DNA of 64,000 bases from HTCC2207 sp002685195 (lineage in GTDB: Bacteria; Pseudomonadota; Gammaproteobacteria; Pseudomonadales; Porticoccaceae): assembly GCA_051201675.1 (NCBI GenBank), contig CP179212.1:806001-870000 (forward strand), in the 5' to 3' direction. Positions within the stretch are counted from its first letter, which is position 1; every line of letters begins with the position of its first letter. This document shows, in pieces, positions 26,296 through 35,641 of the stretch. Below the pieces are notes generated by a model. It saw only the letters and a program-made list of their open reading frames with translations, did no database searches and had not been told where the DNA came from. A program made the position numbers and the translations under genes.

Positions 26296-26505
26296 ATGAG
26301 TGAAGAGCGCTTTCAAGAATTGGAAGAGAAATTGGCTTTTGTTGAGATGGCCAGCACTGAGATGGGCGAAGAGATTTTCCGTCAACAACAAGAAATAGAG
26401 GCACTAACCAAAGCTCACCAGACTTTGTTGCAACGTCTTGAGTCTCTCCAAGATACAGCGGATCAGGGTGGCGGTGATAACGTTGAACGCCCACCGCACT
26501 ATTGA
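26296..26505 (+). CDS. slyX: SlyX-family protein
   Basis: 69 aa. It is a short two-part coiled coil (RFQELEEKLAFVEMASTEMGEEIFRQQQEIEALTKAHQTLLQRL) ending in PPHY, the family's fixed C-terminal tail. Slyx proteins are common in proteobacteria and of unknown role; in enterobacteria the gene adjoins slyD, but here slyD is ~10 kb away. A GAGGG site precedes the ATG. Confidence 0.9.
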   Translation: MSEERFQELEEKLAFVEMASTEMGEEIFRQQQEIEALTKAHQTLLQRLESLQDTADQGGGDNVERPPHY

Positions 26506-26550
26506 TGCAATATAGAACTACAATTAGAAATTACGGATTAGGAAATGAAT

Positions 26551-27975
26551 ATGACCGAACTAAATGAGCAGGTAAAAAACCAAATTGATGATGTCTTTGC
26601 ACGGCAGCAACGCTATGCATTGGAGTTGCGTAAGTCAGACTACAAACAAAGACTGGCGGTCCTTGACCGTTTCGAACAAGCATTTCGTGAGTCCGAGGAA
26701 AAAATCTACCAATCAGCAGCTGATGATTTTTCCAAACCCCAGGCTGAAGTGGATATGTCTGAAATTATGGCAGTGCTGGCTGAATTAAAGCACGTGCGAA
26801 AAAATTTAAAGAAATGGATGAAACCTGTATCTGTGATGCCGACCGCTAGCATGATTGGCACATCATCTAAAATTGTTAAAGAACCCAAGGGTGTCACTCT
26901 AGTGGTATCTCCATGGAACTATCCGTTCAATTTGACATTTGGACCTATGATTTGGTCGATAGCAGCAGGTAATACTGTCATTATCAAGCCCTCTGAGATG
27001 ACGCCTAATATGTCCGCAGTTATTGCAGATATAGTGGAGCGTGCCTTTAGACCTGAGGAGGTTAGCCTTTTTCAAGGGGAGGCTGATGTTGCTAGTTACC
27101 TCACCGCATTACCCTTTGATCATATCTTCTTTACTGGTAGTCCAGCGGTAGGGAAGCATGTCATGGCAGCTGCAGCAAAAAACCTAACATCTGTCACCTT
27201 AGAGCTCGGTGGTAAGAGTCCTGTTATTGTGGATAAGAGCGTTAATATTAAAAAGGCGGTGCAGTCTATTGCTTGGGGTAAATTCAGCAATAACGGTCAA
27301 ACCTGTATTGCCCCAGATTATCTTTATGTTCATGAATCAGTTAAAGATCAGTTTGTGCGTGAGTTGACTGCTTGTGTCGAAAAACAGTACGGATTGGGCA
27401 ATAACGCAAAAGATAATGGTGATTATTGTAAGGTTGTTAACACGAGTCACTACAATCGCATTAATCGATTGCTAGAAGATGCAAAATCTCAGGGAGGTAA
27501 GTTAATTACTGGTGGCCAGATAGATGATGCTGGTCGATTTATTGCGCCCACTCTGATTGAAGGTATGGCGTCTGATTCGGCCATTATGGAGGAAGAGATC
27601 TTCGGGCCTTTACTTCCTGTGATTACCTTCTCAAATATTGAAGAAGTAATTGATGTCGTGAATAGTAAACCTAAACCGTTAGCACTCTATATCTACAGTA
27701 CGGATAAACGTAACATCGATAAAGTATTGTGTGAAACAAGTGCTGGTGACACCTGTGTTAATCAAACGATGATGCACTTTTTGCATCACAACCTGCCTTT
27801 TGGTGGGGTTAACAATAGTGGTATTGGTAAGTCTGGTGGAGTTTGGGGTTTTAATGCCTTTACACATGAGCGCAGTGTTTTAAATGATAAGTTCAGTTCA
27901 GCGTCCATGTTGCACCCACCCTACACTCCGAAGGTTCGTAAACTGATCAAAATGGCCATCAAAATGACAACATAA
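26551..27975 (+). CDS. NAD(P)-dependent aldehyde dehydrogenase (class 3 / coniferyl-aldehyde type)
   Basis: 474 aa from ATG 26551; an ATG at 26545 lies too close to AGGA. Shorter than class 1 ALDHs and lacking their N-terminal extension, as in fatty-aldehyde and coniferyl-aldehyde enzymes. Motifs: VSPWNYPFNL, IFFTGSPAVGKHVM, Glu218 in LELGGKSPVIV, Cys252 in NNGQTCIAPDY and EEEIFGPLLPV. The C-terminal region is slightly basic and hydrophobic (VRKLIKMAIKM), consistent with membrane contact as in fatty-aldehyde enzymes, though no clear helix is seen. Likely oxidises medium to long or aromatic aldehydes. Not obviously linked to its neighbours. Confidence 0.86.
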   Translation: MTELNEQVKNQIDDVFARQQRYALELRKSDYKQRLAVLDRFEQAFRESEEKIYQSAADDFSKPQAEVDMSEIMAVLAELKHVRKNLKKWMKPVSVMPTASMIGTSSKIVKEPKGVTLVVSPWNYPFNLTFGPMIWSIAAGNTVIIKPSEMTPNMSAVIADIVERAFRPEEVSLFQGEADVASYLTALPFDHIFFTGSPAVGKHVMAAAAKNLTSVTLELGGKSPVIVDKSVNIKKAVQSIAWGKFSNNGQTCIAPDYLYVHESVKDQFVRELTACVEKQYGLGNNAKDNGDYCKVVNTSHYNRINRLLEDAKSQGGKLITGGQIDDAGRFIAPTLIEGMASDSAIMEEEIFGPLLPVITFSNIEEVIDVVNSKPKPLALYIYSTDKRNIDKVLCETSAGDTCVNQTMMHFLHHNLPFGGVNNSGIGKSGGVWGFNAFTHERSVLNDKFSSASMLHPPYTPKVRKLIKMAIKMTT

Positions 27976-27987
27976 TGTCGTTTCAGT

Positions 27988-28722
27988 TTACTTAATAGCC
28001 ACTAGAGAGCAAAAGTTGAAACATTGAAACCAAGGGCTTGCAGATTGAAAACCGCAGGCCCTCAATCTTTGTATGTGGTTATCTAATGTTTCAGGTATTA
28101 AAACGTTTTCGATAGAGTCACGTTTCTGGCTTATCTCCAATTCGCTGTAGCCTTGGGCTCGTTTGAATTGATGGTGTAGGTCACTAAGTAAACTGTCTAG
28201 ACTGTCAGGTTCAAATCGCAATTTCTCTGAAATAACTAAGCATCCCCCAGGGTTTAACCCTGCGTAAATTTTTTCTATAAGGGCTGCACGTTTCTCTATG
28301 GGAATGAATTGCAAAGTAAAGTTCATCACCACCATTGAAGCATTGTCGATAGAAATTTCGCAAATATCTTTATCGACCAATTTAGTAATAACCATCGATG
28401 GCGATAATTCCAAGATACTCGTGCACTTTTTCAACATGGCATCTGAATTATCGACCGCAATAATAATTGCATTGCGATCTTCGATTCGCGAACGCATTGC
28501 CAAAGTTGACGCTCCAAGAGAACAGCCAAGGTCGTAGCAGTTACTGTTTGGTTGCACGTAGCGTGATGCTAATTCACCACAGTGGGCCAAAATTGTTTCA
28601 TAGCCAGGTACTGATCGACTGATCATATCGGGAAAGACATCCACAACAGCTTGATCGAAAATAAAATTCGGCACCCTGCCAATGGGGTGGGCAAATAAAT
28701 TATCGGACTTGGAATGAGCCAT
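27988..28722 (-). CDS. cmoA: Carboxy-SAM synthase
   Basis: 244 aa, near the 247 of E. coli CmoA. Typical start DNLFAHPIGRVPNFIFDQAVVDVFPDMISRSVPGYE (only part is quoted here for length), SAM motif YDLGCSLGASTL near residue 62 and NFTLQFIPIEKRA near 130. It makes carboxy-SAM from SAM and prephenate for CmoB. Begins 3 bp after the M16 protease stop on the same strand, so the two are probably co-transcribed. Confidence 0.95.
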   Translation of the reverse strand: MAHSKSDNLFAHPIGRVPNFIFDQAVVDVFPDMISRSVPGYETILAHCGELASRYVQPNSNCYDLGCSLGASTLAMRSRIEDRNAIIIAVDNSDAMLKKCTSILELSPSMVITKLVDKDICEISIDNASMVVMNFTLQFIPIEKRAALIEKIYAGLNPGGCLVISEKLRFEPDSLDSLLSDLHHQFKRAQGYSELEISQKRDSIENVLIPETLDNHIQRLRACGFQSASPWFQCFNFCSLVAIK

Positions 28723-28725
28723 TAT

Positions 28726-31644
28726 CTATACCGCGATAGTATTTAGACCGCTGGTCGCAGCTAAGTCAGTGTTGGTGATAATAGCGGTGTGAGCCAATTC
28801 TTGGCACAAATACTTTTCAGCCACTCTCTTTAGATCACCACTGGTCACGTTTAAAATCCGGTTTCTAAAAGCAAGAGCCGAGGCTTTATTGCGCCCATTG
28901 AGCTCAGAGTGAAACGCTTGAATGGCTTCACCTGCAGGAGAGCTCGGTTTATCAAGAGTGCCTATGACCCCGAGGATAGCTTCTTCAACTTTATCGGCAC
29001 TAGGAGGCGTTTGTAAAAGCCAATTAACGGACTCATCAAAATCATTAAGCGTGCCTTCAATACGAGGATCACGGTAAGAATAGAACCGAAAAGCACCAGA
29101 TTGATTGTCCTGAGAGGCCCCACCGCCATAGGCACCGCCCTGTTCTCGAATGGCACGATGTAAGAAGCCATTCCGTAATACTCCACCCAAGACCGTCAAG
29201 GCAGCTGAATCTTCATGACCAGCGGGCACGGTAGGATAAGCGCGAGCGCAAAAACTTACTTGGGTGTTGGCAGTCCAACAGTGGTTGCTTGGAGACAGTG
29301 TTGGTTGATAGTCGATGAAGTTACTCACAGTGCTTTTGTTTTCTGCATGAGCCTTAAAATTCGACTGTATCTGAGTTTCAAAGACATCTAAACGCTCTTG
29401 CTCAGCAATTAATAGATGGTGACGCGGTTGCTGGAGAACTTTAGAATGGATTTCTTGCAGTTGACTAGCTAGTTTTTCTAATTCTTGCTCATCATTGAGG
29501 CTGGTATCAAGCGCCTTAATCAATGATAGCCCACTTAAACCACCCCAGCGCTGGGTTAAATAAGCACTAGTTGATAGCCCGCTCGCTGCAGCATGCATAG
29601 CCATGATGTGGCCATTTCCCACGATGGATGACTCGCGATAACTACGAATTTGAGCCACCAACTCACGTAAGCGGGGTAATTCATCAAAACGTGTGTGTTC
29701 AATCGATTGTTGCATTAGATCGGTCATTGCTGCCTGGTTCGAAGCCAGGCCTTTGGCAGAGAAGCTTATGTTGCCATGGAGTTTTTCTAAACAGTCTTTA
29801 TCTGAACGCACATTAGCTGAGGCAGAGTAGGAGCCCACCACGCTGGAGTGCCACAATTGAGTTGCCAAGTAATCTCGATGACCCACTCCCATTTCAGTAG
29901 CACAGGTGCTATAAAGCGGTAAAAGGTCCATTTGCTCGGGGGTAAAATGGGGCATAGGCATAACAACCTGTTGGTACACCAGGCCGTTAGTGCCGGCGCT
30001 ATAGCTAGTCATAGCAATGGGTGAAGCATGAGAAGCGTTTGGTTCTGCGTAGAAAATGTCTGCAGGAATATCTTCGATACCCACTTTAGGTAATATATCT
30101 AGATCCTCTTCCATCTCCTGTCGTTTTTTAAGAGCAACGGCCTCATCTATGATTTGTTGTTTATCTTCAGAGCCCAAGTCCTTCTGAATTCTCGCTAGAC
30201 GATCTTTTTCTTGCTGCTCGGTTAATCGACCTAGATTGCAGTCCGGTTTCATCACAAGACGAACGCGATGCTGATTGTTGAGGAGAAGGTCTTGTGCCAA
30301 AGTCTTGATAAATTGAGGGTCTTTGATTTCCTGCTGTAGTTTCTCCAGCACGGGATCTAGGTTTAAGAGAGCGACTGGATCACCCCGGTGTGTGGCGCTG
30401 GTGAGGGCTGTTAGAATTATTTGCAGACCATAGGGATAACCTCCTCCTGACACCTCACGTTGCGATAGTTCAAGTTGATGAAGACTCGCAGCTACCTGTT
30501 CTTGGGGAAGACCTTGATCGGCAACATGTTGCAGTACGCCTAAAATAAGACTTTCTACTGCATCTGCATTCTCGGGATTTGAACCTTCGATTCCACAGAC
30601 GAAACAAACTTCTTTTTGTGAGTCTTCAAGACCACACATTGGTGAGGGAGCGGTACCCAAATCTGTAGTTTCAAGTGCTTGCTGTAGAGGTGAACCACTG
30701 TTATCGAGCAAAACACTTGCAAGCAGACGGGCTCGCATTGTTGCTTCAAGATCGGTTGAGTCTCCAAGCAGCCATGAGAGAACGATATGACTGTGATTTT
30801 CGGGAGAATCCGGCTCATCAAAAGCGTAGACTTCCTCTACGTACTGCGGTTTGTCGTATCGTTTTTCGTCGTTGACTGCGATATGACAATCAAGCTTATC
30901 GAACCGATGTAGCGCTTGTTCCTGAAATTGAGCTTGATGCTCAGCTGCGGGAATATCGCCAAAGGTGATAAAGATCGCGTTACTCGGATGATAATGGACG
31001 CTATAAAATGCTTTGAATTGATCATAGCTTAAATCAGGTATATCGGCTGGCTCGCCACCACTGTTGTAATGATAAGTACTGGTTGGGTACAGGTGCTTGG
31101 TAATTGTTTGCCATAGAGTCGAGTTAATTGAGCTCATTGCTCCTTTCATCTCGTTATACACTACCCCTTTAAACGTGAGCTCTGAGTTTGAATCTTCTGC
31201 ATCGGAGAATTCTAAACGATGACCTTCTTGTGCAAAATCGAGTGGATCAAGACGAGCAAAAAATACAGAATCTAGATAGACACTGAGTAGATTATTGAAG
31301 TCTTTCTTGTTCTGACTGGCAAAGGGGTACGCCGTCCAGTCAGAGCTAGTAAAAGCATTCATAAAGGTGTTGAGAGACCTTCTAATCATCATGAAGAACG
31401 GATCTCGCACAGGATACTTTTCACTGCCACACAGGGCAGTATGCTCAAGAATATGAGCCACACCAGTCGAATCTTCTGGCACAGTTCGCAGTGCAACCAG
31501 GAACACATTCTCTTTATTTTCAGATGCTAGATGAATGTGCTGTGCACCAGTGACCTTATGCCGATATTCTTGATACTCCACATTTAATGATGGTATGTCT
31601 TGTTTGCGTAATAGTTCAAAGGCTGGGTTGGTCTGATCGGTCAT
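28726..31644 (-). CDS. M16 metalloprotease, presequence-protease (PreP)-like
   Basis: 972 aa, full length for the single-chain M16C group. The inverted zinc motif HILEH is at residues 64-68, with the distal ligand in VVYNEMKGAMSS about 75 residues on. The second half carries the inactive M16 partner domain, with RAYPTVPAGHEDSAAL and the arginine-tyrosine region FRFYSYRDPR near 845, and the linker of the M16C-associated region between. No signal peptide, so cytoplasmic. Members degrade short unstructured peptides inside a closing chamber. Likely operon with cmoA. Confidence 0.9.
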   Translation of the reverse strand: MTDQTNPAFELLRKQDIPSLNVEYQEYRHKVTGAQHIHLASENKENVFLVALRTVPEDSTGVAHILEHTALCGSEKYPVRDPFFMMIRRSLNTFMNAFTSSDWTAYPFASQNKKDFNNLLSVYLDSVFFARLDPLDFAQEGHRLEFSDAEDSNSELTFKGVVYNEMKGAMSSINSTLWQTITKHLYPTSTYHYNSGGEPADIPDLSYDQFKAFYSVHYHPSNAIFITFGDIPAAEHQAQFQEQALHRFDKLDCHIAVNDEKRYDKPQYVEEVYAFDEPDSPENHSHIVLSWLLGDSTDLEATMRARLLASVLLDNSGSPLQQALETTDLGTAPSPMCGLEDSQKEVCFVCGIEGSNPENADAVESLILGVLQHVADQGLPQEQVAASLHQLELSQREVSGGGYPYGLQIILTALTSATHRGDPVALLNLDPVLEKLQQEIKDPQFIKTLAQDLLLNNQHRVRLVMKPDCNLGRLTEQQEKDRLARIQKDLGSEDKQQIIDEAVALKKRQEMEEDLDILPKVGIEDIPADIFYAEPNASHASPIAMTSYSAGTNGLVYQQVVMPMPHFTPEQMDLLPLYSTCATEMGVGHRDYLATQLWHSSVVGSYSASANVRSDKDCLEKLHGNISFSAKGLASNQAAMTDLMQQSIEHTRFDELPRLRELVAQIRSYRESSIVGNGHIMAMHAAASGLSTSAYLTQRWGGLSGLSLIKALDTSLNDEQELEKLASQLQEIHSKVLQQPRHHLLIAEQERLDVFETQIQSNFKAHAENKSTVSNFIDYQPTLSPSNHCWTANTQVSFCARAYPTVPAGHEDSAALTVLGGVLRNGFLHRAIREQGGAYGGGASQDNQSGAFRFYSYRDPRIEGTLNDFDESVNWLLQTPPSADKVEEAILGVIGTLDKPSSPAGEAIQAFHSELNGRNKASALAFRNRILNVTSGDLKRVAEKYLCQELAHTAIITNTDLAATSGLNTIAV

Positions 31645-31745
31645 TCTAACTGCTGCTCCAAAATAAATTTGATTTGGTTCACTAAAAGGGCGTCGCTATT
31701 CTACGCGAATCTCCACACTTGAGAAGGCGAATGTCGAATCAGTTT

Positions 31746-32756
31746 CTACTCAAGTTGTTTGCGCATCCGTTGGCGGTAGTCAATTGGCGTGGTTCCTTCC
31801 CAGCGTTTAAAAGCACGATAAAAAGTGCTCGGTTCGCAGAAGCCGGTTAGATAGATAATTTCACTAATGGCCTCGTTGGTCTGTGATAGCAGTCTGAGTG
31901 CTAAGCGATGTCGTAGATCGTTTAGTATTTTTTGGAAACTAGTGCCGGCAACGTTTAGCTGATGACGCAAATGACGCGTGCTAACAGACATAAGTGCAGA
32001 TACGGAATCCAAAGTAATTTCTCCAGATTCTAGTAAGCTCGCCATGTGCATACGGACTTCTTTGATTAAATCACCCTGTTTCAGAATCTCAAGGTGCTGA
32101 TCTGCGGCTTGCATATGTAGATCAAGGAGCTGTGTCTCAGCATAAAGTGATCTATATTCAAGGACAGTTTTAGGAAAATACAATTTAAAAGATCTAGCAT
32201 TAAACTCAACAGGGCAATTAAAAATACGCTCATATTCACTAATATCAGCATTGGGAGAATGGTTAAATACTATTTTTTCGGCAATAAAGACGCCATCAGT
32301 CACTGATTCAAATAGTTTGATCAAACCTAACACCATCGCTTCGGCTAAGTGTGAGGTAGCATATTGGTGATTGGAAAAATAATTAGTAAGGCAAGGAAGT
32401 GGTGAGATCTCGAGAGATCCGTGTAGGGCATCACTAATTAAACGTTGATAATTTAAGACTCTCTCGAGCCCATCCCCAAAGGTGGGGCTGCTTAACATTA
32501 AGTATTCTAATATCTGGCCTTTATATACCGGCATTTTTTCAGCAAGATGCAGTCCGATGCATGGATCTCCAGAGACTTCTACTGCGGCTTTCCAGAATAG
32601 AGGCTGCGCAGCAAAGGGCGTACGCAGGTTTGCCTCGTATAATTTAGCCGGATCAAAACCCGATTGACGTAAAATTTCATCGGCATCGACCTCAAGAGCC
32701 AACAAGCCCTGATAAGCCAATCGTACTAGTGTCCCCGAATCCGTTAAACCTGCCAT
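31746..32756 (-). CDS. AraC-family transcriptional regulator
   Basis: 336 aa from ATG 32756, with GGAG 6 nt upstream; an upstream TTG would add 16 poorly fitting residues. The N-terminal half is the arabinose-binding-like domain of the OruR/ArgR-type group (LAYQGLLALEVDADEILRQSGFDP, then PCIGLHLAEKMP), and the last ~100 residues hold two helix-turn-helices (SALMSVSTRHLRHQLNVAGTSFQK and IIYLTGFCEPSTFYRAFKRWEGTTP). Divergent from the MaoC/acyl-CoA dehydrogenase pair, which it most likely controls, probably in response to a fatty acid or acyl-CoA. Confidence 0.9.
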   Translation of the reverse strand: MAGLTDSGTLVRLAYQGLLALEVDADEILRQSGFDPAKLYEANLRTPFAAQPLFWKAAVEVSGDPCIGLHLAEKMPVYKGQILEYLMLSSPTFGDGLERVLNYQRLISDALHGSLEISPLPCLTNYFSNHQYATSHLAEAMVLGLIKLFESVTDGVFIAEKIVFNHSPNADISEYERIFNCPVEFNARSFKLYFPKTVLEYRSLYAETQLLDLHMQAADQHLEILKQGDLIKEVRMHMASLLESGEITLDSVSALMSVSTRHLRHQLNVAGTSFQKILNDLRHRLALRLLSQTNEAISEIIYLTGFCEPSTFYRAFKRWEGTTPIDYRQRMRKQLE

Positions 32757-32865
32757 AGAATCTCCATTGAAAACACCATAATACACAATTGACCCAAATG
32801 ACAAAACTGTTAATTTTTTTGCTAGTGACTTTCGACCTGAGAGTATTTACGGTAGGGGAATGAAA

Positions 32866-33753
32866 ATGCATTCACAAACTGATGACAAAGGTCAAAAATT
32901 GCCGAACATGGACGAACTCACTGAGCTCCCTGGTATGTTCGCACTGTTCCGAAAAGCGGCAGTCAAATCGGATAAGTTTGCCGATGGCGAAAGTCTACCT
33001 ATGCTTGGAAACTCTATTCACGGTTTAAAAATTGATCGTAGACATTTGTTGGCTTATCAAAGGCTAATGGGCTTTGATGAAAACGAAAGCCTGCCTCCAA
33101 CCTACTTAAGTATGCTTGGTTTTCCATTGGTCTTAAATATCATGACACATGCTGATTTTCCGATGAAGGCCATGGGCCAAGTACACCTGCGTAATGAAAT
33201 AACCGTCCTCAAATACTTCCCAATCGGATCTCCCATCGATCTGGCTGCTTATATTAAGAGCAACTCTCCCACGTCCAAGGGTATTGAATGGTCAGTCGGT
33301 ATGATGGCTAAGGTTAATGGCGAACTGGTGTGGTCGAGTGAATCGACGATGCTACATCGCTGTAAAACAGCGATCCCCCGCCAGACAGCAGATCCCATTA
33401 TGCGGATCGGGGAACCTCAAACATGGTCAGTTGATCGAGGAATGGGCCGGCGTTACGCAAGGGTTTCTGGAGACTACAACCCAATTCATTTAACCGCCAT
33501 GACGGCTAAGCTCTTTGGCTTTAAAAGAGCTATTGTTCATGGCATGTGGAGTAAGGGTAGAAGTCTCGCTGTTTTAAAGGATCAATTACCAGGTGAAGGC
33601 TATCGAGTTCGCGCAAGCTTTCATCGGCCGCTATTTTTGCCTTCCAAGGTTTTGTTTTATACCAAACATGAAGAAAATAAAACGTTGTTTTCACTATTCA
33701 ATGAATCGGGCCAAGAGGCCCATTTAGACGGTATTATCGAAGAGGATATATAG
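32866..33753 (+). CDS. MaoC-like (R)-enoyl-CoA hydratase, two-hotdog protein
   Basis: 295 aa from ATG 32866 (AGGGGA 6 nt upstream; ATG 32860 is too close). A double hotdog protein: a degenerate N-terminal half and a C-terminal half carrying the hydratase-2 motif YARVSGDYNPIHLTAMTAKLFGFKRAIVHGMW with its Asp/His catalytic pair. It hydrates trans-2-enoyl-CoA. It is followed 1 bp later by an acyl-CoA dehydrogenase gene, so the pair could carry out two successive steps of a beta-oxidation-like route. Chain length unknown. Confidence 0.85.
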   Translation: MHSQTDDKGQKLPNMDELTELPGMFALFRKAAVKSDKFADGESLPMLGNSIHGLKIDRRHLLAYQRLMGFDENESLPPTYLSMLGFPLVLNIMTHADFPMKAMGQVHLRNEITVLKYFPIGSPIDLAAYIKSNSPTSKGIEWSVGMMAKVNGELVWSSESTMLHRCKTAIPRQTADPIMRIGEPQTWSVDRGMGRRYARVSGDYNPIHLTAMTAKLFGFKRAIVHGMWSKGRSLAVLKDQLPGEGYRVRASFHRPLFLPSKVLFYTKHEENKTLFSLFNESGQEAHLDGIIEEDI

Positions 33754-33754
33754 A

Positions 33755-35572
33755 ATGCCCAGTTATAAGGTTCCAATGAAAGATGTCTTGTTTTTATTTA
33801 ATGATGTCTTTGACATGCAAACTCAATTCAAACAGGTAGTGGGTGGTGATCAGGCAACTCCCGATATGATTGAGGCTATTTTTGCCGAGGGTGCAAAGTT
33901 TAGTGAAAACGAGTTGGCACCGCTCTATCAGTCAGGTGATGACGGCTGTGTTTGGGCTGATGGTGAAGTAACTACGCCTGAAGGCTTTAAAGAAGCCTAC
34001 AAAACCTACATTGAAGCAGGATGGACCTCGTTGACTGGCAGCGAAGGTATGGGAGGCCAGAATCTTCCGTCATCTATTGGCTTGGCAGTGACTGAGATGA
34101 TTACCACTGCTAATTGGGCATGGGCAATGTATCCAGGACTTAGTGAAGGAGCCATCGCTACGCTGGAAGATCATGGCACTGAGGATCAGAAAAAAGATTA
34201 TTTAACAAAGCTAATTAGTGGTGTTTGGAGCGGCACCATGTGTCTTACCGAACCCCATTGTGGTACTGATTTAGGGCAAATGAAGACAAAAGCAGTGCCC
34301 AATGCCGATGGAAGTTACAGTGTAGATGGAACCAAGATTTTTATTAGTGCCGGAGAGCATGATTTAACTGAAAACATTGTTCATATCGTATTGGCTAAAT
34401 TACCTGATGCACCCAAAGGGACCAAAGGCCTTTCACTATTCATTATTCCCAAGTTCTTGCCGGCTGCAGATGGTTCTGCAGGAGAAAGGAATGGGGTTAG
34501 ATGTGGCTCGATTGAGCACAAGATGGGTATCCACGGAAATGGTACCGCGGTTCTTAATTTTGATAATGCCAAGAGTTTTCTTATTGGTGAGCCGCATGAT
34601 GGTTTGAATGCCATGTTTACGTACATGAATGTAGCGCGTATTGGTACGGCTAGCCAGGGTGTTTCGGCGGCCGAACGATCTTATCAAGGAGCCTCCGCCT
34701 ATGCGCGTGATCGTCTGGCAATGCGGTCAATTTCTGGTATTAAAAACCCTGATGGTCCAGCGGATGCGATTATTGAACATCCCGATGTGCGACGCATGTT
34801 GCTGACTCAGCGTGCTATTGCTGAAGGTGGTCGAGCGATGGTGACCTATGCTTCGCAATTTGCTGATGTTTACCGCGCGGGAAAGACAGAGGAAGCAAAA
34901 AAAGCCGCGGAAGCAAGATTGGGGTTCTGTACACCTATACTCAAAGGGTTTATCACAGAGTTAGGAGTAGAAGCTGCAAACCATGGAGTACAGGTGTTTG
35001 GCGGGCATGGTTACATTAAAGAGTGGGGTATGGAGCAAATTCTCAGGGATAGCCGCATTGCAACACTTTATGAGGGCACTACTGGTATCCAGGCGCTAGA
35101 TTTAGTTGGACGCAAGGTGTTGCTTGATCGTCTCAAGCAACTCAATGTGTTTACAGGGGAGATGCTTTCTTTTGCTAAAGGATGTATGCCTTGGACTGCT
35201 GCAGGTAGGGATAAAACAGTTCGTAATCAAGCTTGGCAAGTTGCTAAATTGGCTATGAGATGGCGATTTTTGGCCTACAAATTGGGAGCCGGCGCTAAAA
35301 AACGTCCGGATTCTGTCGGTGCTGGTTCAGTCGACTTCTTAATGTTCTCCGGTTATGCCTACATGGCATACATGTTCGCTCGCATGAGTAAGGTTGCAGC
35401 TGCGCAATTGGCAGCAGGAGAGGGTGATAGTGTATTTCTGCAAGAAAAGCTGCATACCGCAACATTCTTTTTTGACCGTATTCTTCCTCGCGCAGACATG
35501 CATGCCAAAACGATGAAGGCAAGCACCGACAGTGTTATGGCGATGCCAACCGAATATTTCGACGCATCTTAA
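33755..35572 (+). CDS. Acyl-CoA dehydrogenase, long (FadE-like) form
   Basis: 605 aa, the long-form family with a C-terminal extra domain. N-terminal MPSYKVPMKDVLFLFNDVF is the hallmark start. FAD/substrate motif MCLTEPHCGTDLGQMKT near residue 160, mid-domain HKMGIHGNGTAVLNF, and C-terminal YEGTTGIQALDLVGRKVL near 445. After ~465 follows the extra helical domain (KTVRNQAWQVAKLAMRW) seen in this subgroup. Oxidises acyl-CoA to trans-2-enoyl-CoA, passing electrons to ETF. Starts 1 bp after the MaoC gene stop, so the pair is co-translated. It ends 38 bp before a terminator. Confidence 0.93.
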   Translation: MPSYKVPMKDVLFLFNDVFDMQTQFKQVVGGDQATPDMIEAIFAEGAKFSENELAPLYQSGDDGCVWADGEVTTPEGFKEAYKTYIEAGWTSLTGSEGMGGQNLPSSIGLAVTEMITTANWAWAMYPGLSEGAIATLEDHGTEDQKKDYLTKLISGVWSGTMCLTEPHCGTDLGQMKTKAVPNADGSYSVDGTKIFISAGEHDLTENIVHIVLAKLPDAPKGTKGLSLFIIPKFLPAADGSAGERNGVRCGSIEHKMGIHGNGTAVLNFDNAKSFLIGEPHDGLNAMFTYMNVARIGTASQGVSAAERSYQGASAYARDRLAMRSISGIKNPDGPADAIIEHPDVRRMLLTQRAIAEGGRAMVTYASQFADVYRAGKTEEAKKAAEARLGFCTPILKGFITELGVEAANHGVQVFGGHGYIKEWGMEQILRDSRIATLYEGTTGIQALDLVGRKVLLDRLKQLNVFTGEMLSFAKGCMPWTAAGRDKTVRNQAWQVAKLAMRWRFLAYKLGAGAKKRPDSVGAGSVDFLMFSGYAYMAYMFARMSKVAAAQLAAGEGDSVFLQEKLHTATFFFDRILPRADMHAKTMKASTDSVMAMPTEYFDAS

Positions 35573-35609
35573 GAGTCGTCTCTAATTAAGATTTACCCCC
35601 CCCGAAGAG

Positions 35610-35641
35610 GGCGTTATGGAATGGTCCATGGCGCCTTTTTC
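35610..35641 (+). terminator. Rho-independent terminator after acyl-CoA dehydrogenase
   Basis: An 11-bp stem at 35610-35620 / 35625-35635 with a GC-rich base and two U-G wobbles, loop ATGG, followed by TTTTTC. It closes the MaoC/acyl-CoA dehydrogenase operon. A run of eight C lies just before it at 35596-35603. Confidence 0.8.
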
